From JAHEKD01 sp965204695 (GTDB lineage Bacteria > Pseudomonadota > Gammaproteobacteria > Arenicellales > JAHEKD01): DNA of 64,000 nucleotides. Position 1 is the first letter of the stretch. Every line of letters starts with the position of its first letter. The stretch is taken from the NCBI GenBank assembly GCA_965204695.1, contig OZ242007.1:3658001-3722000 (forward strand), written 5' to 3'. A model generated the notes under the pieces. That model saw only the letters and a program-made list of their open reading frames with translations, had not been told where the DNA came from and ran no database searches. Made by a program: the position numbers and the translations under genes. Shown here piece by piece: positions 25,427 to 33,262 of this stretch.

Positions 25427-25503
25427 ATCAAGTCAGGTCGATAGCAGTGCCGTTTTCACACAGCCTCTTATGCCGCCTTTTGAGTTTCTAAAGTTACTGA
25501 AAA

Positions 25504-26109
25504 TCAGGATGTCGCACTCGCATACTGTGCTGAAACGTAATCCCAGTTAACCACATTCCACCAGGCGTCGATGTAGTCGGGGCGCTTGTTTTGGTATTTG
25601 AGGTAATAGGCGTGTTCCCAAACATCTAGTGCAAGAATTGGTTGGCCTTGAGAATCGGCAACGTCCATCAGTGGATTGTCCTGGTTTGGTGTGGAGGTTA
25701 CTTCCAGGTTGCCGTCTTTGACGATTAACCAGGCAAAGCCTGAGCCAAATCGGCCGATACCAGCAGCTTTCATTTTTTCTTTTAGATCATCCATTGAACC
25801 GAATGCTGAATTGATAGCACCAGTCAAGGCATCTGAAGCGCTGCCGCCTGAGCCGCTCATGCAACTCCAAAATACATTGTGGTTGTAATAACCGCCGGCA
25901 TTGTTGCGTACTGCAACCGGGTGACTGGAAATTTCAGCCAGGATCGTTTCTAAACTTTTGTCGGCATGCTCGGTATCTTGTACCGCATTGACAAAATTAT
26001 TGTAATAAGTGCGATGATGACGGTCGTAATGGATTTCCATTGTTTGCGCATCGATATACGGTTCCAGCGCATTGTAGTCATAAGGTAAATCTGCAAAATC
26101 AAAGCTCAT
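25504..26109 (-). CDS. sodA: Iron/manganese superoxide dismutase, manganese-type signature
   Basis: 201 residues. Metal ligands are His27 (MEIHYDRHH), the His in GGYYNHNVFW, and Asp and His in ALDVWEHAYY. The AGG before the second histidine and the Gln in TPNQDNPLM are features of Mn-type enzymes; iron-type enzymes normally have another Gln position. Metal choice is therefore probably Mn or cambialistic, inferred. It converts superoxide to oxygen and peroxide in the cytoplasm. The original terminator has been split by the IS that begins 37 bp downstream. Confidence 0.93.
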   Translation of the reverse strand: MSFDFADLPYDYNALEPYIDAQTMEIHYDRHHRTYYNNFVNAVQDTEHADKSLETILAEISSHPVAVRNNAGGYYNHNVFWSCMSGSGGSASDALTGAINSAFGSMDDLKEKMKAAGIGRFGSGFAWLIVKDGNLEVTSTPNQDNPLMDVADSQGQPILALDVWEHAYYLKYQNKRPDYIDAWWNVVNWDYVSAQYASATS

Positions 26110-26252
26110 GGTGTGCTCTCCATTAGTAATTAACTCGGATAATTAATCTTTTCAGCGGAATTCCGCTCCGGGCTCATTATTCTGCATTTGTATGTCTGTT
26201 GTTGCAAGCCCAGTGCGTATAAAATGATGAACAATTTAAATTTGCCGCATCT

Positions 26253-27062
26253 ATGAAAAAAATAATATTTATTTCCCTGTTTCTAAAGGGGTTATTTCTC
26301 ACCCAAGCTTTAGCCTATGAGGTCGATTTTATTGGAGATAAAACCCAGGGTGGGTTAGTTATCGGCAAGGTTCCTCCGGGCGTAAAGGTAATTTATAAAG
26401 AGAAATCGATTCGAGTATCAGATCAAGGCCATTTTTTACTGGGATTTGACCGTGATGAACCAACTGTAATTAAATATACCCTTGAATTTCCGGATGGCAT
26501 TAAAGAAGAAAAGCAACTCATCATCAAACAACGCAAATACAAAGAAGAATCAATTAGTGGATTAGCCTCAAACAAGGTTGAGCCGAATCAGACGGAGTTA
26601 GATCGGATTATTCGGGAACAAAAATACTTTGATAACGCCAGAGTCATAGATGATCCGCGTGAAGATTTTTTGCAAAAGTTTATTTGGCCAGTCAAAGGAC
26701 GGATTAGTGGTGTTTACGGCAGTCGTCGAATTTTAAATGGCAAACCCAAACGACCACATTACGGTTTGGACATAGCCGTGCCCGAAGGTACTCCGATTAA
26801 AGCACCGGCCGACGGTATAGTAACTATTAATCAGCCAGATCTTTTTTATACAGGTGTAACGGTCATGCTTGATCATGGTCATGGTTTAAGCACGCTCTAT
26901 ATTCATATGAGCAAATCCAATGTTGAACTTGGTCAAAAAATCAAACAAGGTGACGTAATTGGAGTGGTAGGCAAAACCGGCCGAGCCACCGGCCCCCATT
27001 TACATTGGGGGATGAGTTTGTTTGGTACTCGTTTGGATCCGAGATTGATGTTGCCAGAGTGA
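26253..27062 (+). CDS. M23 family peptidoglycan endopeptidase
   Basis: 269 residues. A signal peptide (MKKIIFISLFLKGLFLTQAL, cleavage near ALA-YEV) is followed by an Ig-like N-terminal domain and the LytM/M23 domain at about 145-265: GVYGSRRILNG, HYGLDIAVPEGTPIKAPADG (zinc His and Asp), LYIHMSK and GPHLHWGMSL (HxH zinc and catalytic histidines). All metal ligands are present, so it should be an active periplasmic peptidoglycan hydrolase. It stands alone, divergent from sodA. Confidence 0.92.
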   Translation: MKKIIFISLFLKGLFLTQALAYEVDFIGDKTQGGLVIGKVPPGVKVIYKEKSIRVSDQGHFLLGFDRDEPTVIKYTLEFPDGIKEEKQLIIKQRKYKEESISGLASNKVEPNQTELDRIIREQKYFDNARVIDDPREDFLQKFIWPVKGRISGVYGSRRILNGKPKRPHYGLDIAVPEGTPIKAPADGIVTINQPDLFYTGVTVMLDHGHGLSTLYIHMSKSNVELGQKIKQGDVIGVVGKTGRATGPHLHWGMSLFGTRLDPRLMLPE

Positions 27063-27185
27063 ATTTTTAAAAACCCCTCCTAACCTCCCCTGAAAGGGGA
27101 TGGGCAATGAATTAAGGCCAAGTAGTCCAGTCTTGCTGCTGTCTAATTTACCGGGAAATGAAACGGGCAATAAAAACTTTACAAT

Positions 27186-27986
27186 TTGTCCTTTAATCTC
27201 TCGTTGAATAAGATGTTACAAATGGCTATTTTCACCAAACATAACCACTCTAGTTTCAAGGACAGCCTGATTAAAGAAGCGCAAGGTTTGGAATTGTTGA
27301 GCAAAGAAATTGAGGACAACAACATTCCTTATTTAAAAATTCCTGAGGTGAATTTTGTCGATCAGCAAGAATTGCGAATAACGCGAATAAATGTTGGTCC
27401 GGCTTCAATAAATCAAATGCAGCAGTTAGGGCAGGGTTTAGCTTCACTGCATAAAATTCCTCAACAACATTTTGGTTTTAAGCGCGATAATTACATAGGC
27501 CTGTCAAAACAAAAAAATGAATCGTCCGAAAATTGGGGTGAATTTTTTGTTGAGTATCGTTTAGCTTATCAGGTTAATTTAATAACTGATCAGGTAATAA
27601 AAAATCGATTTGAGCAATCACTAAAAAATTCACAACATAAATTGATCGATTTCTTGAATTTAAACAGTAATCCCCCAAGTTTGGTACACGGTGATTTATG
27701 GTCAGGTAATGTCTTATTCGATAAATCGAATGTTTGGTTAATTGATCCAGCCGTATATTATGCAGATCGAGAAGTTGATGTGGCGATGACTGAAATGTTT
27801 GGAGGTTTTAGCCAGGATTTCTATCAGGCTTATAATGAAATCCAGCCTTTAAATCCTGGCTATCAACAAAAGAAAATCATCTATAACCTTTACCATTATT
27901 TGAATCATTACAACTTATTCGGTTCCAGTTACTTATCTGCCTGCGAACGAGGCTTTGATCAGATTAATTCATTATTGAAAGATTAG
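27186..27986 (+). CDS. Fructosamine kinase family protein with a short N-terminus
   Basis: 266 residues from a TTG at 27186 (later ATGs at 27213 and 27222). The kinase core is intact from the ATP-lysine region onward: MAIFTKHN (Lys), IKEAQGLELL, catalytic PSLVHGDLWSGNVLF, metal-binding IDPAVYYADREVDVAM and a C-terminal helix with YQLY-like YNLYHYLNHYNLFG. Compared with E. coli YniA about 30 N-terminal residues with the glycine-rich PGGE segment are missing: an in-frame TAA stands at 27171 only five codons upstream. Either a truncated, possibly inactive gene or an alternative short form. It repairs glycated proteins in the intact family. The 3' end overlaps the convergent zapG by 4 bp. Confidence 0.6.
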   Translation: MSFNLSLNKMLQMAIFTKHNHSSFKDSLIKEAQGLELLSKEIEDNNIPYLKIPEVNFVDQQELRITRINVGPASINQMQQLGQGLASLHKIPQQHFGFKRDNYIGLSKQKNESSENWGEFFVEYRLAYQVNLITDQVIKNRFEQSLKNSQHKLIDFLNLNSNPPSLVHGDLWSGNVLFDKSNVWLIDPAVYYADREVDVAMTEMFGGFSQDFYQAYNEIQPLNPGYQQKKIIYNLYHYLNHYNLFGSSYLSACERGFDQINSLLKD

Positions 27987-28507
27987 CTGGTTTTTTTCTC
28001 CTCAGGAGTTTGATTTTCTACAATTTCTTCTGTGGTTTCTTCCAGGTTTTCAGTACTTTCTTGCTCTACTGTTTGCTCGTTTTCAATAGCATCTTCGCTG
28101 GTTGATTCTTGTTCTGCAACGGTATCAGTTTGATCTATATCGGTTTCCTGGGGAGTTTTATCCAATTCGTCTTCCGAGTCTTGCATCTCAAGTCTTGGCA
28201 TGGCGACAGTATCGGTATTACTCAATTCAATGGCACCCACAGCCATATGATCATATAGTTTTTTGTATTGTGTAGTGACGTCCTTGAACATTTCTGAGGT
28301 TTGATTGAAGTGTTCATCGACTTTTTCTTTATATTCTTCGAATTCTTCCTGGATTTTAGCAGCGGCCACAGCATTGGGATTGCTTTTTCGGTTCAGTAAA
28401 CCCCAGGCGATTAGACAACCGAAAACCAGGCCGGCGATTAAAACTGTGAAGACTATGGCACCAAATTCAAATTGTGTTAATTGTTCGACATCAAATAAAT
28501 TTTTCAT
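27983..28507 (-). CDS. zapG: YhcB/ZapG family inner-membrane protein
   Basis: 174 residues. One N-terminal transmembrane helix (about 15-37, GAIVFTVLIAGLVFGCLIAW), then a coiled-coil with the family signature FEEYKEKVDEHFNQTSEMF followed by YKKLYDHMAVGAIELS, then a low-complexity Glu/Thr-rich tail. YhcB/ZapG (DUF1043) associates with the divisome and envelope synthesis machinery in gammaproteobacteria. The acidic tail (from about residue 105) is longer than in E. coli (132 residues in total). Confidence 0.9.
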   Translation of the reverse strand: MKNLFDVEQLTQFEFGAIVFTVLIAGLVFGCLIAWGLLNRKSNPNAVAAAKIQEEFEEYKEKVDEHFNQTSEMFKDVTTQYKKLYDHMAVGAIELSNTDTVAMPRLEMQDSEDELDKTPQETDIDQTDTVAEQESTSEDAIENEQTVEQESTENLEETTEEIVENQTPEEKKTS

Positions 28508-28601
28508 TTAATACTCTCATTGGTAAAGTAAATCTTAACGGATGGTACTGATATAATTGTAGTGAATTCTATCATTGAAAGATTAACAGACCGCAAAAAC
28601 C

Positions 28602-29135
28602 ATGAAGATTATTAAGTTTATTCTTGCATTTCTCGCTATCGCTATTCTCGCTGTCGTAGTAATAGGTTTTTTTCTGCCCCAAACCGCACAGGTTGAGCGT
28701 AGTATTAGTATCAATCAATCGGCCGACAAGGTATTTGCTATTGTTAATAATCCGAGTCGATTTAATGAATGGTCACCTTGGCATGAAATTGATCCCAATA
28801 CTCAATATGAATTTAGCGGCCCTGAGTCTGGTGTGGGCGCTAAAATGAGTTGGAATAGTGAGCACAAGCACGTTGGTAAAGGCACACAGGAAATTATTGA
28901 ATCAGTAACGAATGAAAAAGTTGTGGTGGCGTTAGATTTTGGACAACAGGGCCAGCCTGTTGCGGAAATTCTAACTGCGGCAGATGGTGATTCTACCAAT
29001 GTGACTTGGAAGTTATTAAGTGATGCCGAAGGCAACATCATTGGCAAATACTTTAATTTGATGCTGGACTCCATGGTGGGGCCGATGTATGAAAAAGGAT
29101 TGGCCAAACTCAAATCCGTTGCCGAAGCCGAGTAA
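28602..29135 (+). CDS. SRPBCC/START-like protein with membrane anchor
   Basis: 177 residues. An N-terminal hydrophobic helix (residues 5-27) anchors a polyketide cyclase/START-like domain with VERSISINQSADKVFAIVNN, FNEWSPWHEIDPN and GVGAKMSWNS. This is a common uncharacterised envelope or cytoplasmic-face protein of proteobacteria; the SRPBCC fold binds hydrophobic ligands. The hslO start is 1 bp after the stop, so the two are likely co-transcribed. Confidence 0.85.
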   Translation: MKIIKFILAFLAIAILAVVVIGFFLPQTAQVERSISINQSADKVFAIVNNPSRFNEWSPWHEIDPNTQYEFSGPESGVGAKMSWNSEHKHVGKGTQEIIESVTNEKVVVALDFGQQGQPVAEILTAADGDSTNVTWKLLSDAEGNIIGKYFNLMLDSMVGPMYEKGLAKLKSVAEAE

Positions 29136-29136
29136 T

Positions 29137-30012
29137 ATGCCCGATATTCTACAACCTTGTTTGATTGAATCGGCCAACACGCGTCTTAGCATTGTGCAAA
29201 TGGAACAAAGTTGGGCCAATGTTTTGGCCAGGCATGAATATCCTTTACATGTTGCAGAGCAACTCGGGCAAATGTTGGCTTCATCTATATTGTTGAGGTC
29301 CAAACTCAAGCAAGGCAGCTCTATTATTTTGCAGATTCAAGGTGATGGTCCTATCCAAACTCTGGTTGCTCAATCTAATCCCAAAAATACTTTGCGTGGA
29401 TTGGCAAAATGGCAACAAGATTTAAACTTTAACCCCAGCTCCAGTTTAGAAGAGATATATGGCAATGCCAGGTTGGTGATGACATTAGTAAATTCTAAAC
29501 AGCGCTACCAGGGCATTATCGAATTAAGTGGACAACGATTATCAGACTCACTGGAAAAATATTTTTCTCAATCAGAACAGTTACCCAGCAGCTTACAATT
29601 GTTTGCGAACAAAAATAGGGTTGCGGGCTTATTGATTCAAAAAATGCCCGATGATAGAGAACTTAACCAAGAAAGTGAAGACTGGAACCGGATTAATTTG
29701 CTGACTCAAACCGTTTCAGCTGAAGAGTTACTCAATCTCCCGGCTATTGAAGTGATTCAGCGGCTTTATCATCAAGAAGATGTCAGGGTGTACAAGCAGC
29801 AAAATGTTTATTTTAATTGTTCATGCTCACGCCAGCGTATAGACACTGTCTTGGAAACCATGGGCCGGGATTCAGTTTTTGAATTGCTTGAAGAGCAGGG
29901 CATGATTACAGTTGATTGTGAATTTTGTAATCAGACCTATCATTATGACCAGCAGCAGGTTGAACAATTATTTGTTAACCATGTTGCTGATGAACCCGTT
30001 TCTATTAATTAG
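29137..30012 (+). CDS. hslO: Redox-regulated chaperone Hsp33
   Basis: 291 residues from the ATG at 29137 (an upstream in-frame start at 29089 lies in the preceding gene and is rejected). Family signatures are GPIQTLVA, LRGLAKW, YQGIIELSG and the C-terminal zinc switch CSCSRQRI ... CEFCNQTYHY, giving the four redox cysteines (CxC and CxxC). Hsp33 is activated by oxidation and unfolding and holds client proteins during peroxide or hypochlorite stress. It faces the msrA gene, another oxidative-repair gene. Confidence 0.95.
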   Translation: MPDILQPCLIESANTRLSIVQMEQSWANVLARHEYPLHVAEQLGQMLASSILLRSKLKQGSSIILQIQGDGPIQTLVAQSNPKNTLRGLAKWQQDLNFNPSSSLEEIYGNARLVMTLVNSKQRYQGIIELSGQRLSDSLEKYFSQSEQLPSSLQLFANKNRVAGLLIQKMPDDRELNQESEDWNRINLLTQTVSAEELLNLPAIEVIQRLYHQEDVRVYKQQNVYFNCSCSRQRIDTVLETMGRDSVFELLEEQGMITVDCEFCNQTYHYDQQQVEQLFVNHVADEPVSIN

Positions 30013-30020
30013 TCTATTTA

Positions 30021-30644
30021 CTAGCTACAACTAACCCCAGTACCACCCAGACCACAATAACCTCCTGGATTTTTAGCCAAATATTGTTGGTGATAGTCTT
30101 CGGCATAGAAAAACACTGAGGTGGGCAGAATTTCAGTTGTAATGTCTGGATAGCCCGCAGCGGTCAGCTTCTGCTGGTATTCTTCCTTGCTAGCAATGGC
30201 CTGCTGATATTGTTCATCATTATAAGTATAAACACCGGATCGGTATTGTGTGCCCATATCATTTCCCTGACGGTCACCCTGAGTTGGATTATGGGTTTCC
30301 CAGAAAGTTTTTAGTAAATCTGAATAACTGACTATTTCGGGATCAAATACTACTCGCACTACTTCCGCATGACCGGTTTGCCCACTACAAACCTGTTGAT
30401 AACTGGGATTGGCAACAGTGCCGCCTGAATAACCGACGTGAGTGCTGTGGACACCTTCCATTTCCCAAAATTTACGCTCGGCACCCCAAAAACAGCCCAT
30501 CGCAAACAGTGCATATTGCATTCTTTCAGGGAATGGAGGTTCCAGTGCATTACCGTTTACATAATGTTCGCTGGCAACCTGCTGTGGCATAGTACGCCCG
30601 GATAAAGCGGAACTTGTGCTTAGTTTCTTTTTTCTTTTGAACAT
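30021..30644 (-). CDS. msrA: Peptide methionine sulfoxide reductase MsrA
   Basis: 207 residues. The catalytic Cys51 lies in AMGCFWGAERKFWE, followed by GYSGG, GQTGHAEVV and THNPTQGDRQGNDMGTQYRS. The C-terminus ends CGLGGTGVSCS, whose two cysteines serve as resolving residues in the E. coli-type enzyme (C198/C206 equivalent). It reduces methionine-S-sulfoxide in proteins. Convergent with hslO across 8 bp. Confidence 0.95.
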   Translation of the reverse strand: MFKRKKKLSTSSALSGRTMPQQVASEHYVNGNALEPPFPERMQYALFAMGCFWGAERKFWEMEGVHSTHVGYSGGTVANPSYQQVCSGQTGHAEVVRVVFDPEIVSYSDLLKTFWETHNPTQGDRQGNDMGTQYRSGVYTYNDEQYQQAIASKEEYQQKLTAAGYPDITTEILPTSVFFYAEDYHQQYLAKNPGGYCGLGGTGVSCS

Positions 30645-30719
30645 TTGTCGATTACTCTATCAATCTTATTTTGTATATAGTATATCGTAACAGAGCTTAT
30701 CATAATCGAGTAGATTAGA

Positions 30720-32000
30720 TTGTCCAGGCAAGATTACATTGATTCATATTACACCGCAACTGCCGTTAGAGTGGCAGATGTTCAAACTATCAGCGAGAGT
30801 CAGCGTTGTGATGTATGTGTTATAGGAGCTGGTTTTACTGGCGTAGCCGCTGCCCTGTATTTAGCTGAATCTGGTTACCAAGTCATTTTGCTAGAGGCTA
30901 ATCGTATTGGTTGGGGTGCATCAGGTCGTAACGGAGGGCAATTACACACCGGTCAACGTAAATGGCAGTCAGAGTTGGAAGAAATGTTTGGCGCTACCCG
31001 GGCACATGAATTATGGCAGCTGGCCGAAGAAGCCAAGAACTTGGTTAAAGAGCGAATCTGCAAACATTCAATTGAGTGCGATTATAAAGACGGTTTGCTG
31101 CATACTGCTCATAAAAAATCCTACCTTGAGGAATATCGATACGAAGTCGACAAATTGCAAAACGATTACAACTACGACCAAATTCGCTTTGTCGATAAGC
31201 AAGAATTAGATGGGATGCTAGGCACCGACATTTATTATGGTGGTACCTTAGACATGGGTGCAGGACATCTTCACCCTCTTAATTATGTTTTGGGTATGGC
31301 CCAGGCGGCACGACAGGCGGGGGTTAAAATTTATGAACACTCACCTGCGCAGGAATTCACTGAAACCCAACCGGTAAAAGTAAAAACTCAAAATGCTACG
31401 GTTACAGCAGATTATGCTGTGGTTGCCTGTAATGGTTATCTGGACAAATTAAATCAGCGCATGGCTAAAGTGATTATGCCGATCAATAATTTTATTATCG
31501 CTACCCAGCCGCTTTCAGAGCCAGGTGCCAGGCAATTAATTCGCGATGATGTAGCGGTGGCGGACAGTAAATTTGTGGTTGACTATTATCGGTTATCTGC
31601 CGACAAGCGTTTGTTGTTTGGAGGCGGCGAGAACTACAGCTCAAAATTCCCGGCAAATATCGCCGAATTTGTTAGACCAGTAATGCTCAAAGTTTATCCA
31701 CAGCTCAAAGATACTAAAATTGATTATGCCTGGGGGGGCACTTTAGCGATAACACTCAATCGCTTACCAAGCTTTGGTAAATTACAGCCTAATGTGTTTT
31801 ACGCACAAGGGTTTTCTGGTCAGGGTGTCTGTTTGACTACCCTGGCAGGCAAGTTAATTGCTGAAGCTGTTAGTGGTACGGCTGAGCGGTTTGATATTAT
31901 GGCTGCTCTACCTAACCCTAAGTTTCCAGGTGGGACCTTACTCAGGTATCCCGGATTGATTGCCGGGATGCTTTACTACAGCTTAAAAGATAAGCTTTGA
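30720..32000 (+). CDS. FAD-dependent oxidoreductase (DAO/PuuB-like)
   Basis: 426 residues from a TTG at 30720, giving MSRQDYIDSYYTATA, which resembles the PuuB start. The FAD-binding motif is VCVIGAGFTGVAAALYLAES (about 31-50), then EANRIGWGASGRNGGQLHTG, a DAO fold, and the C-terminal second FAD stretch FYAQGFSGQGVCLTTLAGKL. The overall pattern fits the gamma-glutamylputrescine oxidase (PuuB) / ordL group. No other puu gene is nearby, so the true amine substrate is open. Confidence 0.85.
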   Translation: MSRQDYIDSYYTATAVRVADVQTISESQRCDVCVIGAGFTGVAAALYLAESGYQVILLEANRIGWGASGRNGGQLHTGQRKWQSELEEMFGATRAHELWQLAEEAKNLVKERICKHSIECDYKDGLLHTAHKKSYLEEYRYEVDKLQNDYNYDQIRFVDKQELDGMLGTDIYYGGTLDMGAGHLHPLNYVLGMAQAARQAGVKIYEHSPAQEFTETQPVKVKTQNATVTADYAVVACNGYLDKLNQRMAKVIMPINNFIIATQPLSEPGARQLIRDDVAVADSKFVVDYYRLSADKRLLFGGGENYSSKFPANIAEFVRPVMLKVYPQLKDTKIDYAWGGTLAITLNRLPSFGKLQPNVFYAQGFSGQGVCLTTLAGKLIAEAVSGTAERFDIMAALPNPKFPGGTLLRYPGLIAGMLYYSLKDKL

Positions 32001-32018
32001 TTTAAATTGGCATTAAAC

Positions 32019-32046
32019 AAAAAAGGCAGCTATATGCTGCCTTTTA
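32019..32046. terminator. Bidirectional rho-independent terminator
   Basis: AAAAGGCAGC/GCTGCCTTTT with a TATAT loop. The T-run is stronger on the minus strand (TTTTTTG), suiting the alanine-rich gene; it also closes the flavoprotein gene. Confidence 0.9.
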
Positions 32047-32066
32047 AAAAGATTAATTGGTTAAGT

Positions 32067-33191
32067 TCATTCAGTAGTGACAGCATCAGATGCTGCATCG
32101 GCTGCTTTTTTGACCTCGATTTCTGTTACCTCAGCACCATCAGCAGCCGCATTTGCTGCGTCACTGGCAGCATCAACCGTAGAATCAACTGCATCTGAAG
32201 CCATTTCTGTGGCTGAATCAACCGCTTCTCCAGTGGCTTGGGCGGTATCGCTGGCCATGTCCTTAGCACCTTCAATTACATCACTGGCTGCTTCGGTTGT
32301 CGCGCTTGCGGCGTCCGAGGCCATTTCTGCGGCCGAATCAACCGCTTCACCAGAAGCCTGGGCGGCGTCACTGGCCATGTCCTTGGCACCTTCAACTACA
32401 TCACTGGCTGCTTCTGCTGTGGCATCGGCTGCATCACTAGCCATCTCAGTGGCAGTGTCGACAGCATTACTAGCTGCTTCAGTTGTGGCACTTGCTGCAT
32501 CCGAGGCCATTTCTGTGGCTGAATCAACCGCTTCTCCAGTGGCTTGGGCGGTATCGCTGGCCATGTCCTTGGCACCTTCAACTACATCACCGGCTGCTTC
32601 GGTTGTGGCATCGGCGGCATCACTAGCCATCTCAGTGGCAGTGTCGACAGCATTACTAGCTGCTTCAGTTGTGGCACTTGCTGCATCCGAGGCCATTTCT
32701 GCGGCCGAATCAACCGCTTCTCCAGTGGCTTGGGCGGCGTCACTGGCCAGGTCCTTGGCACCTTCAACTACATCACCGGCTGCTTCAGTTGTAGCACTTG
32801 CTGCATCCGAGGCCATTTCTGCGGCCGAATCAACCGCTTCTCCAGTGGCTTGGGCGGCGTCACTGGCCATGTCCTTAGTACCTTCAACTACATCACCGGC
32901 TGCTTCTGCTGTGGCATCGGCTGCATCACTAGCCATGTCAGTGGCAGCATCTACGGCATTACTGGCCGCTTCAGTTGTAGCATCGGCAGCGTTACTGACA
33001 GCCTCAGTCGTTGCTTCGACTGCATTGCTAACTGCTTCAGTGGCGCTTTCAACGGAGCTGCTAGCAGTTTCGCTAGTTGCTTCAGCGGCTTTATCGACCG
33101 CTTCAGCTGCTTTTTCGGTGATTGATTCTTCTTCACTGCAGGCAGCAATAAAAAGTGCTAAAAACGATACAAAAAATAATTTACGTAACAT
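32067..33191 (-). CDS. Alanine-rich repeat lipoprotein (LEA/apolipoprotein-like helix)
   Basis: 374 residues from the ATG at 33191; the ORF start four codons upstream is rejected. The signal MLRKLFFVSFLALFIAAC has a lipobox with Cys18. The rest is made almost entirely of Ala, Asp, Glu, Ser, Thr and Val in repeated units: 22-residue blocks of the type SDAASATTEAAGDVVEGAKD (plus MA) and 18-residue blocks SDAAQATGEAVDSAAEMA. Eleven-residue periodicity (22 = 2 x 11, 18 = 11 + 7) predicts a long amphipathic helix or coiled coil, as in LEA group 3 proteins. Acidic, probably periplasmic at the outer membrane. Function unknown. It lies 71 bp downstream of the AsmA gene on the same strand. Confidence 0.75.
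   Translation of the reverse strand: MLRKLFFVSFLALFIAACSEEESITEKAAEAVDKAAEATSETASSSVESATEAVSNAVEATTEAVSNAADATTEAASNAVDAATDMASDAADATAEAAGDVVEGTKDMASDAAQATGEAVDSAAEMASDAASATTEAAGDVVEGAKDLASDAAQATGEAVDSAAEMASDAASATTEAASNAVDTATEMASDAADATTEAAGDVVEGAKDMASDTAQATGEAVDSATEMASDAASATTEAASNAVDTATEMASDAADATAEAASDVVEGAKDMASDAAQASGEAVDSAAEMASDAASATTEAASDVIEGAKDMASDTAQATGEAVDSATEMASDAVDSTVDAASDAANAAADGAEVTEIEVKKAADAASDAVTTE
32200..33000. repeat. Coding tandem DNA repeats in the alanine-rich lipoprotein gene
   Basis: Blocks such as GGCCATGTCCTTGGCACCTT and TCCGAGGCCATTTCTGCGGC recur several times with few changes at DNA level as well as protein level, including silent positions. This is a slippage- and recombination-prone tract whose copy number may vary among strains. 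Confidence 0.8.
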
Positions 33192-33262
33192 CTTGTACTC
33201 CAATTTTAAAAGTAATGTTGACTCTTTTAGCTGTGTTAGGTTATCAGTTGCGTGAATTTATA

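Larger units (their letters stand above)
23882..25467. mobile_element. IS1182-family insertion sequence (about 1586 bp)
   Basis: Terminal inverted repeats GAGGCTGTGTGAAAAC at 23882 and, inverted, at the right end up to 25467; they agree for about 18 bases with one mismatch. The element holds a single transposase gene and two internal hairpins. Flanking bases are TGTT and TTAT, so no convincing target duplication is seen. The flanks form the two arms of the superoxide dismutase terminator. Confidence 0.9.

Noticed and set aside
32200..33000. CRISPR-like array
   Set aside because: The repeats are in-frame coding units of unequal length (54 and 66 bp) without unique spacers.
32077..33255. A 392-codon open frame on the plus strand opposite the alanine-rich lipoprotein gene
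   Set aside because: It is a mirror of the low-complexity repeat; it has no start context, and the minus-strand gene has a signal peptide, lipobox and terminator.
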